NCBI GenBank assembly: GCA_018697195.1
Contig: CM031872.1
Coordinates: forward strand, 10,963,341-11,027,340
From: Certhia americana
Lineage: Eukaryota; Chordata; Aves; Passeriformes; Certhiidae
Direction of reading: 5' to 3'
DNA length: 64,000 nucleotides
The notes under the pieces were generated by a model, which searched no databases, was not told where the DNA came from, and saw only the letters and a program-made list of their open reading frames with translations. This document shows, one piece after another, positions 53,901 to 61,800 of this stretch (position 1 is its first letter; each line of letters opens with the position of its first letter). Both the position numbers and the translations under genes were made by a program.

Positions 53901-55845
53901 GTGCAAAGGTGTTTTCCCTGTAGTGTGGATATGCAAGTTGAGCCTAACATCAATCCCCCAAGCCTGGAATGTCAGGTCCAGCCTCTCCCAGCCCCTGCTT
54001 GGGATGATGAAGGTCTGTGCAAGGTTGTGGTGGTGCAGGGATAGGCTTTGGGCAGAGCCAGGACTCACTGCAGGGTGGTGGAAGCCCTGGAGTCAGGAAA
54101 GGGGGGGGGTTGCCTCAGAAGGGGCTGCAGTGTGTGACCACCAGGTGACAGAAGACAAAAAGAAAGGGTTTGATAAGACAGGACAGTTGGAAATGAGTGT
54201 CAAAAGCAAAGGAAGAGATGAAAGAGGTGTAGGTCTGTGGATTACTTCTGCTATCATTTTTGCTAACCTCAAACCAAGCTCCGTTTCCCTTAGGTATGCT
54301 TAGAGCCAGCCCAGGTAAAGTTTCTTCTGGCTGTCCTCTTCCTGCTTGGAATGCTCCTGATCCCTGGTGTGAGGGTATGTGCCCTTGGACTACATCGTGG
54401 AAGCCAGCACCATGCAGTCCATGGGCATATACACTTGCCTCAAGGTTTATTTCATCACGGCTGCCACTGACCAACGCTGGAGGTTGCTCTGCTCTTCAGG
54501 AAACACTGACTGACTGGATGCTAATGAAGAAATGTATTTGACTGCTTGTTTCCTCTTTTCTTTAGGGGTATATTGGTCTCCCAGGATTATTTGGGCTACC
54601 GGGGCCTGATGGAGAACGAGTGAGTATTTTGTGAAGAAAACCTCGGTGTGTTGGTTGAACACAGTTCTTCAGGGCCTGATGTAACTTTCTCTGTCCCTAG
54701 TTTCTGAGGAAGGAGGCAAGCATGCCTAATGCTTAACTGTCCCTTCCTTAGTCCCTTCCTACCCTTGAATGAAGACCCTGTATAATGCTGATGTTCAACT
54801 GAGGAGAGCCCAGGCTTTAGGCAGGGCCATCAGGCCTTGCTGTTGACTACAGAGGAGTTTTTCTATATTCTCCTTCAATTAAAAACCTGCCTTCCCTCTT
54901 CCCCTTGCCAGTTCATCTTAGTGAGGTGGGGCAGGGTGAGGAGAATGTACATGGAGATTCCCTGCTTACGCAGGAATCACCTCCCAGCCACGCTGTCTCA
55001 GCATTTTGTGTCTGACTGTTCAGAAAGAGACTGGCTCTTGGAAGGGACAGTACTGGACTTGCTGAAAATGGCTTTATTTCCAGCTGCGTTGAGTTGGGCA
55101 GTCAAGCATGGAGCTGTGAGTGGGCAGCTGTGGCTGTCCCATCCTTTTCATCATGCCTTTCCCCAGCCCGAGTTTTCAGAGCTTTGCAGGTCATCCCTTG
55201 TGTTTCTGCTCCCCATCTCCACATCCTCCCACCTGCCCCATCTCTTCCCATCCAAGGACCCCCTTCCCCCCGCTACAAGAGCTCCTAAAAAAGTCACTGG
55301 AAGATGAACACTGTTTGCTTCCAGCCTTTCCTCCCTCAAATGCAAGCTCCAGAAACCAGAGAGGCCCCAGGACCATGTGGGAGTGTGCCTGCCTGGGAGG
55401 GGCCTGCCCTGCGCTCTGGCGACGCTGATTTAATGCTTGTATAATTAAATAAGAAACATAAACAGAAGTTGTGCAGCGAGTGCCTCGGCGGTGGCCTTCA
55501 TTCGGTTCCAGACCAGTAGCTTAATGACTGCTCCTGCTAACACAGCCCCAGCCTGGGGATGCTGCCTGCGCGTGTCCTCTGGAGGCCATAGTTAATGGGT
55601 GAAGGTTAATTGTCTTCTGCTCTCGCAGCCGACTGCAAGTAGCTGACATTTTGATTCCCAAACAATGCCACAGTCATTAGCCTGTTTTGCATTCTCCTTT
55701 CTCTTCTCATTTTGCTTTGTATTGTTGGTTGGCTGTTTGATTTCTCAACCAGAACTTTTTCTTTTTTTTTTTTTTTTTCTCTGTGTTTTTTTCCTTTCAG
55801 GGGATCCCTGGAGTTCCTGGGAAGAGGGGCAAGATGGGTAGGCCG
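4075..55845 (+). CDS. COL27A1: Collagen alpha-1(XXVII) chain, 5' part of gene (exons 1-12, partial)
   Basis: This is a spliced gene; the span runs from the start codon to the last exon in the window. COL27A1 encodes a fibrillar procollagen secreted by chondrocytes and other cells, which assembles as a homotrimer into thin fibrils of the cartilage matrix. The twelve exons join without a frameshift into 2028 nt (676 codons): signal peptide (about residues 1-42), TSPN/laminin-G-like domain (about 70-245), Pro/Ser/Thr-rich variable region (about 245-511), then Gly-X-Y helix from residue 512. The start of exon 3 (DVDVLQRLGLS), the TSPN cysteines and the exon 4-12 triplets match my recollection of mammalian COL27A1 better than COL24A1, the closest paralog. 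The intron 10 microRNA MIR455 settles the choice. Helix exons of 54 and 45 bp starting with whole Gly codons are the hallmark of fibrillar collagen genes. The remaining helix and the C-propeptide are outside the window. Confidence 0.95.
4810..4834. repeat. Poly-T run in intron 1
   Basis: 25 consecutive T lie about 670 bp downstream of exon 1. No adjoining retroelement is recognisable. Confidence 0.9.
6611..6639. repeat. T12-G17 homopolymer junction in intron 1
   Basis: Twelve T are followed directly by seventeen G. The G run can form G-quadruplex structures and is a common place for sequencing length errors. Confidence 0.9.
9163..9206 (-). mobile_element. Possible tiny CR1 remnant in intron 1
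   Basis: The stretch aaccaggttggtctaagcct followed by tatccaacctggccttcaca resembles the CR1 block around 'ccaacctggcctt' but is under 50 bp. The match could be chance. Confidence 0.4.
9207..9305. repeat. 57-bp tandem duplication (two 42-bp identical copies)
   Basis: A 42-nt block starting ggatttcatttttcc and ending ttttctagatc occurs at 9207-9248 and again at 9264-9305 without a mismatch, giving a period of 57 bp. The perfect identity suggests a recent duplication or an assembly artefact. Confidence 0.9.
10630..10985 (-). mobile_element. CR1-type LINE fragment (3' end) in intron 1
   Basis: The plus strand reads as the reverse complement of a CR1 3' region: ggtttggcttggaagagacc, then a ccaccccctgccatg-like block, then ccaagccctgtccagcctgg, then the run of pyrimidine-rich blocks ending ttctcttctccaggc. 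It is a 5'-truncated, decayed copy with no usable reverse transcriptase frame, inserted antisense to COL27A1. Confidence 0.88.
12768..12786. repeat. 19-G homopolymer in intron 1
   Basis: An uninterrupted G run follows a tggggat segment. It is G-quadruplex-prone and length-uncertain. Confidence 0.9.
13630..13700 (+). CDS. COL27A1: COL27A1 exon 2: signal-peptide hydrophobic core and cleavage region
   Basis: The exon lies between a T-rich acceptor (ending ttttag at 13629) and a donor gtaaat at 13701. One base completes the codon begun in exon 1, and one base remains for exon 3, which starts with the other two bases of an Asp codon. The translation is a run of hydrophobic and aromatic residues (GFCFLWTILCFTWFLGF) followed by TQGNSE. 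It aligns with the mammalian stretch that ends ...STQGAPE just before DVD. This is a classic h-region, with cleavage expected near the TQG. A second acceptor (ccag at 13623) lies 6 bp upstream in the same phase, so the exon could start at 13624 instead. Confidence 0.88.
15923..15969. repeat. Short G+A-rich tandem repeat (gatgggatggagagg type)
   Basis: Two and a half copies of a roughly 20-bp unit of gatggg and ggagag blocks lie in intron 2. It is a simple low-complexity repeat. Confidence 0.75.
17300..17740 (-). mobile_element. Older CR1-type LINE fragment in intron 2
   Basis: The sequence carries the CR1 order of blocks in reverse complement (ggcttggaaaccccttaaaatc, then gggcagcttgttccaatgct, then ggtgaagaaacctttccta, then ctcccctgagcctccttttc). 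It is more diverged than the intron 1 copy, which suggests an older insertion. No intact coding frame remains. Confidence 0.82.
18745..20180 (+). CDS. COL27A1: COL27A1 exon 3: TSPN/LamG-like domain, variable region and start of the helix
   Basis: This large 1436-bp exon starts after a pyrimidine-rich acceptor (ttcccttttcag) and ends at cag|gtatgt. It adds residues 45-523. The TSPN domain (about 18819-19341) shows the family's five cysteine codons at 18942, 19149, 19269, 19314 and 19335 and motifs such as SLCSHR and GAICQFDIYP. In fibrillar procollagens this N-terminal domain is part of the propeptide. The next 265 or so residues are Pro/Ser/Thr/Lys-rich with four N-glycosylation sequons (N-A-S at 19401, N-L-T at 19455, N-T-T at 19878, N-L-T at 20067). 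The last 12 codons (20145-20180) are Gly-X-Y. From memory, the variable region is roughly 100 residues shorter than in mammals. The frame runs open past the donor to 20357, but that tail is intronic. Confidence 0.97.
20181..29169 (+). other. COL27A1: COL27A1 intron 3 (about 9.0 kb)
   Basis: This is the longest complete helix-side intron, between the large exon and exon 4. Beyond the poly-T run I recognise no repeat family, exon or RNA gene. Confidence 0.85.
20921..20948. repeat. Poly-T run in intron 3
   Basis: 28 consecutive T lie about 740 bp downstream of exon 3. No flanking element is recognised. Confidence 0.9.
29170..29223 (+). CDS. COL27A1: COL27A1 exon 4 (54 bp, six Gly-X-Y triplets)
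   Basis: The sequence encodes GPPGLPGLPGPPGKRGSR, flanked by tttttctag and gtaagta. It is an exact 54-bp exon starting with a whole Gly codon and follows exon 3 in phase 0. It corresponds to the first pure helix exon of mammalian COL27A1. Confidence 0.96.
29224..36975 (+). other. COL27A1: COL27A1 intron 4 (about 7.8 kb)
   Basis: The intron contains one short CR1 fragment and a 172-codon minus-strand open frame (31414-31932) of unknown meaning. No Gly-X-Y exon is hidden in it. Confidence 0.85.
32910..33028 (-). mobile_element. Short CR1 3'-end fragment in intron 4
   Basis: About 120 bp contain tgggatggtttgggttgaaa, then gaccttaaagatcatcttgt, then the ccatgggcagggag and ccaagccctgtccaacctgg blocks of CR1 in reverse complement. 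Such extreme 5' truncation is typical for CR1. Confidence 0.88.
36976..37029 (+). CDS. COL27A1: COL27A1 exon 5 (54 bp, six Gly-X-Y triplets)
   Basis: The sequence encodes GPPGPHGNPGSPGPPGLK between acceptor gttttag and donor gtaagtat. Mammalian COL27A1 has GPPGPYGNPG at the same place. It is phase 0 on both sides. Confidence 0.96.
37030..42031 (+). other. COL27A1: COL27A1 intron 5 (about 5.0 kb)
   Basis: The intron contains a short CR1 fragment at 38938-39075. Nothing else is recognisable. Confidence 0.85.
38938..39075 (-). mobile_element. Short CR1 3'-end fragment in intron 5
   Basis: It contains aatggtttgggttgggacct, then ccaaccccctgccatgggca, then a cactagaccaggtcactcag block and agccaacctggccttggaca, the CR1 3' end in reverse complement. 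It is 5'-truncated and antisense to the gene. Confidence 0.88.
42032..42085 (+). CDS. COL27A1: COL27A1 exon 6 (54 bp, contains a break in the Gly-X-Y pattern)
   Basis: The sequence encodes GQKGDPGLSPGKARNGQK between acceptor cgtttcag and donor gtgagg. The fourth and fifth triplets (PGK, ARN) do not start with Gly, so the helix has a short imperfection although the exon keeps its 54-bp length and phase. As I recall it, mammalian COL27A1 has the same interruption (GLSPGKAHDGAKG), so this is a conserved feature rather than a mutation. Confidence 0.96.
42086..43997 (+). other. COL27A1: COL27A1 intron 6 (about 1.9 kb)
   Basis: The intron lies between the interruption-bearing exon 6 and exon 7. 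No feature other than the splice sites is visible. Confidence 0.85.
43998..44051 (+). CDS. COL27A1: COL27A1 exon 7 (54 bp, six Gly-X-Y triplets)
   Basis: The sequence encodes GDMGLPGLTGFPGPPGRK between acceptor cctacag and donor gtaagag. It matches the mammalian GDMGLPGLSGNPGPPGRK type and resumes regular Gly spacing after the exon 6 interruption. Confidence 0.96.
44052..48962 (+). other. COL27A1: COL27A1 intron 7 (about 4.9 kb)
   Basis: The intron contains a two-copy short tandem repeat near its start and a 148-codon minus-strand open frame (47321-47767) that I cannot assign. Confidence 0.85.
44205..44263. repeat. Two-copy short tandem repeat in intron 7
   Basis: Two diverged copies of a unit of about 26 bp (aaagcctaaagtctgtgaaa and aaggcctaaagactgtgaaa) lie shortly after exon 7. 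No function is evident. Confidence 0.65.
48963..49007 (+). CDS. COL27A1: COL27A1 exon 8 (45 bp, five Gly-X-Y triplets)
   Basis: The sequence encodes GYKGYPGPLGHPGDQ between acceptor ttttgacag and donor gtgagt. It is a 45-bp exon, the second standard size in fibrillar collagen genes, in phase 0. Confidence 0.95.
49008..49825 (+). other. COL27A1: COL27A1 intron 8 (818 bp)
   Basis: This is the shortest intron in the window. Its main visible feature is the A25 run. Confidence 0.9.
49396..49420. repeat. Poly-A run in intron 8
   Basis: 25 consecutive A lie inside the 818-bp intron 8. No SINE or LINE body is recognisable in front of it. Confidence 0.9.
49826..49879 (+). CDS. COL27A1: COL27A1 exon 9 (54 bp, six Gly-X-Y triplets)
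   Basis: The sequence encodes GEQGPAGSPGAKGYPGRQ, with GSPGAKGYPGRQ identical to the mammalian segment as I recall it. The acceptor is ctccaaag and the donor is gtgcag, weaker than its neighbours. Intron 8, which precedes it, is only 818 bp, the shortest intron in the window. Confidence 0.95.
49880..52248 (+). other. COL27A1: COL27A1 intron 9 (about 2.4 kb)
   Basis: The intron starts with the weaker donor gtgcag and ends at tgttctag. No other feature is seen. Confidence 0.9.
52249..52293 (+). CDS. COL27A1: COL27A1 exon 10 (45 bp, five Gly-X-Y triplets)
   Basis: The sequence encodes GLPGPIGESGPKGTR between acceptor tgttctag and donor gtaagc. It is the exon immediately before the microRNA-bearing intron. 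Confidence 0.95.
52294..54565 (+). other. COL27A1: COL27A1 intron 10 (about 2.3 kb), host of MIR455
   Basis: The microRNA hairpin ends only about 110 bp before the exon 11 acceptor. No other RNA hairpin or repeat family is recognisable. Confidence 0.92.
54361..54456 (+). ncRNA. MIR455: MicroRNA gene mir-455 (hairpin precursor) in COL27A1 intron 10
   Basis: A hairpin of about 96 nt lies between exons 10 and 11. The 5p arm (54376-54397) begins tatgtgccc and ends ctacatcg; the 3p arm (54414-54434) begins gcagtccatggg and ends atacac. From memory, the 3p arm is identical to the mammalian mature miR-455-3p and the 5p arm differs only at its ninth base (C for U). That C pairs with a G in the 3p arm where the mammalian base would form a G-U wobble. 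The loop region (gtggaagccagcaccat) also matches the mammalian precursor. miR-455 is processed by Drosha and Dicer from the collagen transcript and is associated with cartilage differentiation in mammals. It lies on the host-gene strand, so co-transcription is expected. Confidence 0.97.
54566..54619 (+). CDS. COL27A1: COL27A1 exon 11 (54 bp, six Gly-X-Y triplets)
   Basis: The sequence encodes GYIGLPGLFGLPGPDGER between acceptor tctttag and donor gtgagt. It differs by one residue (P for S) from the mammalian exon as I recall it, one of the most conserved stretches in the window. Confidence 0.96.
54620..55800 (+). other. COL27A1: COL27A1 intron 11 (about 1.2 kb)
   Basis: The intron ends in a very long T-rich tract (about 55756-55799) before the exon 12 acceptor. 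Nothing else is seen. Confidence 0.9.
55801..55845 (+). CDS. COL27A1: COL27A1 exon 12 (45 bp, five Gly-X-Y triplets), last exon in window
   Basis: The sequence encodes GIPGVPGKRGKMGRP after a long T-rich tract ending ctttcag and before donor gtaaag. The GVPGKRGKMGRP motif is the same in mammalian COL27A1. The following exon (expected to start GFPG and contain GERGPPG) is not found before the window ends. Confidence 0.96.
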
Positions 55846-58800
55846 GTAAAGTTTTTCCTCATCTATTATGCAGACCTTGTCGAATGACACTGGAAACAAG
55901 ACATCTGGCTTTTGGCTGGGTCCCTTCATATCTTCAAACAAACCTTTCCATGTCTGTCTTCTCAAGCAGGAAGAAAACCAAAGATAGACATTTCTCTCTT
56001 CCTGTCTTCCATGCTCTGCTGAATTCACAGGCATTAGTGCTCTTTTCCCACGCTCTCTTGGATCTTACACTTCTCAGATTTTCTTCTACAACATCTTCTC
56101 TCCTGTCCTACCTCTGGCCAGTCACTTTCCTAGGTGCACTTTTTAATTCCCTGCCATGATTCCCAGTGTCCCAGATGTCTGTACTGGCTCTGTTCCATCT
56201 CCTGCTTTGCGCTTCCACCAATCCGATCACATTATCCTCTTCTTGCTGTGACTCTTTCCAACCTTTATCCCATGCTGGTTTGTGTAATTTAAGTGTGGTT
56301 TTGTATAGAAACTTTTGTGTCCTTGGTGGTGTAACAGATCAGGGAAGATGTGTTTGAGGAGCAAGGAGACCAGGTAGATGTGAGAGCTTGGCCAGGAGGA
56401 AGAGGGGTTTGGAAGTAGGGCTGAAGACAACAGTGAGAGCTGTGTAGAACAAGGGCGGCTGTGCTGACTGTAGCAAAAAGCAAGAGCAAATGGGAAAAAT
56501 ACTGAAATGAGCAGAGGAAACAAGAAAAGGACAGACTTTACTCCATCTTTAAAGGAAAGACTTTACCCCATCAACCTTGTTCCAAGCAGCTCTGTATGCC
56601 TCCTTTGGGAAGTTGGATAAAGATTTTTGCTCCAGGAATCAGCAGAGAGCTCAGGCAAGTTGGAGCTCTTTTGCACCTCATTGCCTTTGCAGCTTCTCCT
56701 CCATGTTAGCCTGAGTTTCCTCTGACCTCTGAACATCATTGCACTCACAGGCTTCTTGCAAACTCACCCACACATGGAAAAATCCAGTGCTTTCCCCATG
56801 CCCCCTGGCCTGGAGCATGTCCTTCCCAGGAGTCTCACACCCACTACTCGCTGGTGTTCTCACTGCAAAGGCTGTGCAAGCACCTCAGCAGCGCCACGTC
56901 CACCCCGCCTGTCCTTTGCCTGAGATGGGGAGGAATCAAGCAGAATTTTTGGAGGGGCACTGGAAATCTACACCAGATCTTTTGCAAGCTGCTGGTTGCA
57001 CCAGGAACCCCTGTGAGGAATAAGTGCAGAGCTCATGGTGTAACCATGACTCACTGGCCAGGGCAAAACAAACACAGCAACTGTCGTTAGGTGCAGGGGC
57101 TCTGCTCTCTGCTGTTTCTGCACAGAGCATGCTGCAGGCTCATAGCCTTCCAGCTGTTGGTTGGCCAGGATTTGTAATCTTCCAGGCAAGGGTTTTGGTC
57201 TGGCGGTCACTGCTACAAGCAAGGGGCTCCCCTGAGATCGGTGGGGAATCTCTCAGCTGTGGAGGCATTTAGGCTGGGATCTAGGGAAGGGATTAAATGG
57301 CTACGCATGAGCACCTTTGTTCTGCTTGGCTCCTTCAGAGAGTATTGGCTCCATCCCTGTTTATGATATCAGGTTTAATAGGAAATCTTGAGTGGACTAA
57401 TGCTGAAGATTTGAACTTCTGAGCGTGAACAGGAAGATTACGTGACATCCACAGTTATTCAGGAAGTCTTTGGGAGAAATGGAAAGCAGGAACCAGCTGA
57501 CCTGATTCGCTTCCCAACACTTATCTCCTGGCCAGTGCCTCCCAGCAGCTTTGGGGTTTTTGTGAGCCTTCTGGGATTTCTCTGGTCTCTCCCATCCCTG
57601 CACCCTTAGATTTGCTGGTGTGGCTGCTGTTCCTCTGCTATGTCTGTGTTGTCATTTCAGGAGGGAGCACTTGGAAGCCCTTATTTTCTGCCTTCAGAGC
57701 TGGTGAATGCTCTGGAGAGGAGGAAGGGAGTTGGCATCACACATATTTCTGTACCTAGCTTTGTTTGGGATGAGAGCTAGCAGTATATCAGTGCTCAGCC
57801 GAGGAGGAGTGGGGGGCTGGGGGAGGTTGCATGTGACACCGTGGGCCTCCGAGAATGATGTAAGAGGGAATGATTAAAATAGAGGAACTGGACATGAGTC
57901 AGATCTTGAAATCCTTCCAGGCAAGTTAAGTTTTGCAGAGCTGTGAGGGACATGGTGAGTCTGTGGTGGAAACAGCTGACTCCACCTCCCGCTCGGCTCT
58001 CGCTGCCCAACATCCGCGATGCAGGAGGCCAGTGCATCCCAACATGTGGGCCCTGGAGAAGGAGAAGGCTGGGGGTGGTCCGGGGTCCAAGTTATGGTTA
58101 GAGCCCAGTGCACGAAGGAGGCTGAAATAACAGGAGTCTGTACGTCTCTGGATCTGCCTGTTTTAGAAGTGGGCTGGGGGCTGGAGCTGATGCAGCTGCT
58201 TGCTTAAACCGTCAGTCTTGCCAGTGCAGTGGCTGAAAAAAAATGTCTTTTTATGGTGTTTTTTGTGGATTTTTACGGTGCTCATTTGGGCAGCTGGGAA
58301 AAAAAGATTTAAAAACAAGACCCCATCAGGAGTGAGAGAAGCTGTTGATAGCTCTTGCCATGCAGAGGCAATGTGTCAGTCCTGGTTCATCTTTAGGAAG
58401 GAGCTGTGCTGCCACTGTAGGAAATGAATCATAGGAAGAGTAGGAGATAGAACTAGCTCAAGGAACACCAAACTGTTCTTATGCTGTGGGAGATGGCTAG
58501 CCACAATCAGGGCTGTCTGCACTGCAGATTGTATTAAACTTCAAATAGAGTGGAATATTTTCAGAAGTTCTTAAGCTCTGCTAGAGGAAAAGACTTAAAG
58601 GCAAAACTTCAGGAAATATAGCCAAAGAGCTTTGAGCTCTTTTTTGGTTCATCTTTGGTTTTGATGTGTGCTTATATCTCTCTTTTTCACACCGAGTGTC
58701 AGTACTGCACCAGCTGTGCTATTTTATATCTATGATTTTTTGCTTACAATCTGTTTTGTTAGTAGTATTCTTTTAAAAGGAGATAGAAAAGAAGGAGGAT

Positions 58801-61800
58801 AAATTTAATTCAAAGACATACTTAGTAATTTTGAGGTTCATCTGAGATCTATTCACAAGTCAGTTAAACACAACTGAGGTTTCCTTACACTTTTCTAAGA
58901 ACCCGACGGTGCTGCTGCTCCTGTGCTCAGAGCCTCACTGTGTCAGGTACCATGCAAATACCTCATGAAAGTAAAGCCCTGGCCCAAAAGGTCCACCAAA
59001 GAGCAGAGGATCAAATCACCCCCAGGGCTGGAAGGATTTGGTAACAGCAGCACGAGCAAGCCACTAACAGATATTTCTGCTTCCTTGCCCATCTCTGTGC
59101 TCATCGTTCTGGTATCTATCCATGACACACAGTGTCACACAAGCTGCTTGGCTCTTCCAGCTCTAGGCAAACCAGGGGTAACACACAGTCTTTGGAGAGC
59201 TCTCCTTTGAGCTCAGCAGCTGAAGCTTAGTGTGGAAATGCCAAGGATGACAGCTCACATGTCAAGGAAGAGGTGCCATGAAACAGCACATGGATTTGAA
59301 GTAATAGGGATCAGCGTGTGAGTGAGTCCAGTAGGGTCCCTCCCCTCTGTCACCCTCAGTGTGAGAGCCAGCAGTGACCTGGCAGCCACTGGAACCAACC
59401 TCAGTGTTTGCTGGGAGCACCAGGGCAGTGCCAGGTTGCTGGAGCTGGTGTCCACTTCCCAGGAGCTGACCACAGGCAGGACCCACCTCTCCAGCTCTCA
59501 GTGACAAAGTGACACCTTCTCACCAGGCTGTTTTTTATGTGTGCTGTCTTATTCTGTGGTGACTTATCATGCATTAATTCCTGCCTTCAGGGAGTATGTT
59601 GCAATATATTATATTTTACTTCATCTGATAAGCTGTCAGAAGGTCATGTGATAGCCCCTGCCCTCCCCACCAGCATGAGCAGGCTCTTGCATCATATGAA
59701 AAGGCATCAATTGCCTGCTGGGAGACTCTGTTTAGCCAAAAGCAGGGCTGCCTCTGAGTCTGGAAGGTTTCATTTTGTAGGCTAAGATAGATCCATCCTG
59801 AATATCAGGGCGTGGGGCTTTGCCAAGGTACACAGGCTCAGCTGTTGTCCATGCAAACAGTGGGGACACATGCTCTGCCATGAGTCTGGAGAGGCTGGCA
59901 TAACCACAGATCACTGACAAAATAAATGTTGCTTCTCTCTGTAGGACTAAGATGATAAACATCTCCTCTCTTGCTCCAATCTTTTCTCTGCTTTGAATGC
60001 AACTGAGACCTTTCCTTGCATTTGGAGTGAGCCAAGAGTCTCCTGCACCACATGAGCTGAGATTTGGGAAACTGGTAACAGCATTTCATATTACTCAGAT
60101 GTGGCCAGCTGAAGCCAGTGGAGAAATGTGGGGGCTGAAGACCTGTGTGCACAGGTAAATCCACAAGATGAGCTGCAGGAAGGAGCACAACTGGTCTGTA
60201 GGAGCTCATGGACAGGACTTGGGTAGTGCTGTCTTGTACCAGTACCCCAACACCAAAATATTTGGTGCCTTTTTCAGGAACTGATTAATTTAAAAACATA
60301 ATATGCTTTTAATCATTCTGTTTGCATGAAAAGTCCAGTGGAGGTCCTGAAAACTAGCCATGAACAAAGCTCCTCTTTTAATGAGTTTTAGCACATGGAT
60401 CAGATGTTTCCTGTTAGCCATTTAACAAAATTATTTGCTATTTTTTTGCTTTTTTAACCTGAATTCTTAAAATAGATGTGGTTTGAGCAATCAGTGACTT
60501 TTTTTAATGCTGGACACTGAAGCTGGGCAGCTGCTCTGGTCTCTCCACCCCTCTTGGCCTGGTTCACCAGTCTGAAATGCAGGCATGAGCCCAGAGCAAA
60601 TGTCACCATCTCTATTTGGCCTGAGCTGTGTTTCACATGTGTGGAGTTTCCCAAATCTCTGTGGTGAAGTGCTTGCATGGTTACTTCTCACATGTTTCTA
60701 TGTCCATGATTACACCATCCAAATAACCTGTCACAGTGGACAATATCAGTATGTACTTCATTTTTTTTTTTAAGAATGGGAAAAAACAAGTACTGAAAAC
60801 ACAGGGAAAAGGGTTTGAAAGGTGCCAAGAGCTATAACTTCCACTGAAAGAAAAGAACCCCTGAGTGACTTGTTCACCATCATTCAGAAATCTCATAAGG
60901 AATGAACCAAGGTCTTCCAGGCATCTTTAATCCTTCAGGAAAAAGCTCATTCATAAATCAAAGCTCAAAAATTATTTCTCACTAGAAATTACAAGGAAAA
61001 AAAATGCAATTGTCACTTGTGAGTCTGAAAGCATTTTGACCCCTAAAGTTGCATGACTTTCTTGAATAGGAGGCTGCTTGATTTGGAAATGTTGGCCATA
61101 GATAAGGAGGAGGAGTGGCAGGCTCAGAGCTCTCTGGCATTAGGCCAACATGTCTGTGCAATGGTAACTTGGTTAGAGCTGTGCAGACTCAGTAAAGATC
61201 CTGTACCAGTGGAAAAGGAATGGAGCAGGAGTGTGGAGGGGCTGGGTTTCACTTGAGTGATGCTTGGCTGGAGGGGCTTCAAGAAATGTTTTGTGTGTTG
61301 CTCCTGCTGTACTCCCACAGCTGGAGGGATCGTTATGTTTAAAAATGCCCTGGAATCTTTGTCCCAAGAGGTGACTTGGAGCTGTGAAGTCTCCTGGGGG
61401 AGAAAGCATAGCTTCCTTTCTGGTGGCAGAGCAGAGCTGCAGCAGGACCCCCACTCCATACCCAGCTGGGGATGGAGTCTTCCTCTTTGCAGGGATGAAA
61501 ACTGCCTAGACCCAGGGGAAGGCAGATGTCCCTGTGTAGCTGCTGAGTTACAACTGGTGGGAGGCACATAGGAGCATAGGGTCTGCTTTGGGGTGACTCC
61601 TGCTGGGGCTGAGCCACCCCCCGCCCACCTGTGGAGGATCTGTCTGCTCTCCACACCAGGAATTCTCTCAGAGGTGTGAGCTGCCAACACAAGCTACACT
61701 TGTTTGCTTTATTCTCCTTCTTTTTTTCCAGTGAAGGCTTTCTCTCACCTTCAGCCCTGCTTCTCCACCACCTTTTTTTTTTTTTTTCCTTACTTAAATT

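Noticed and set aside
61124..61690. 188-codon minus-strand open frame in intron 12
   Set aside because: No domain, no initiation context or splice evidence and moderately G+C-rich sequence; most likely chance.
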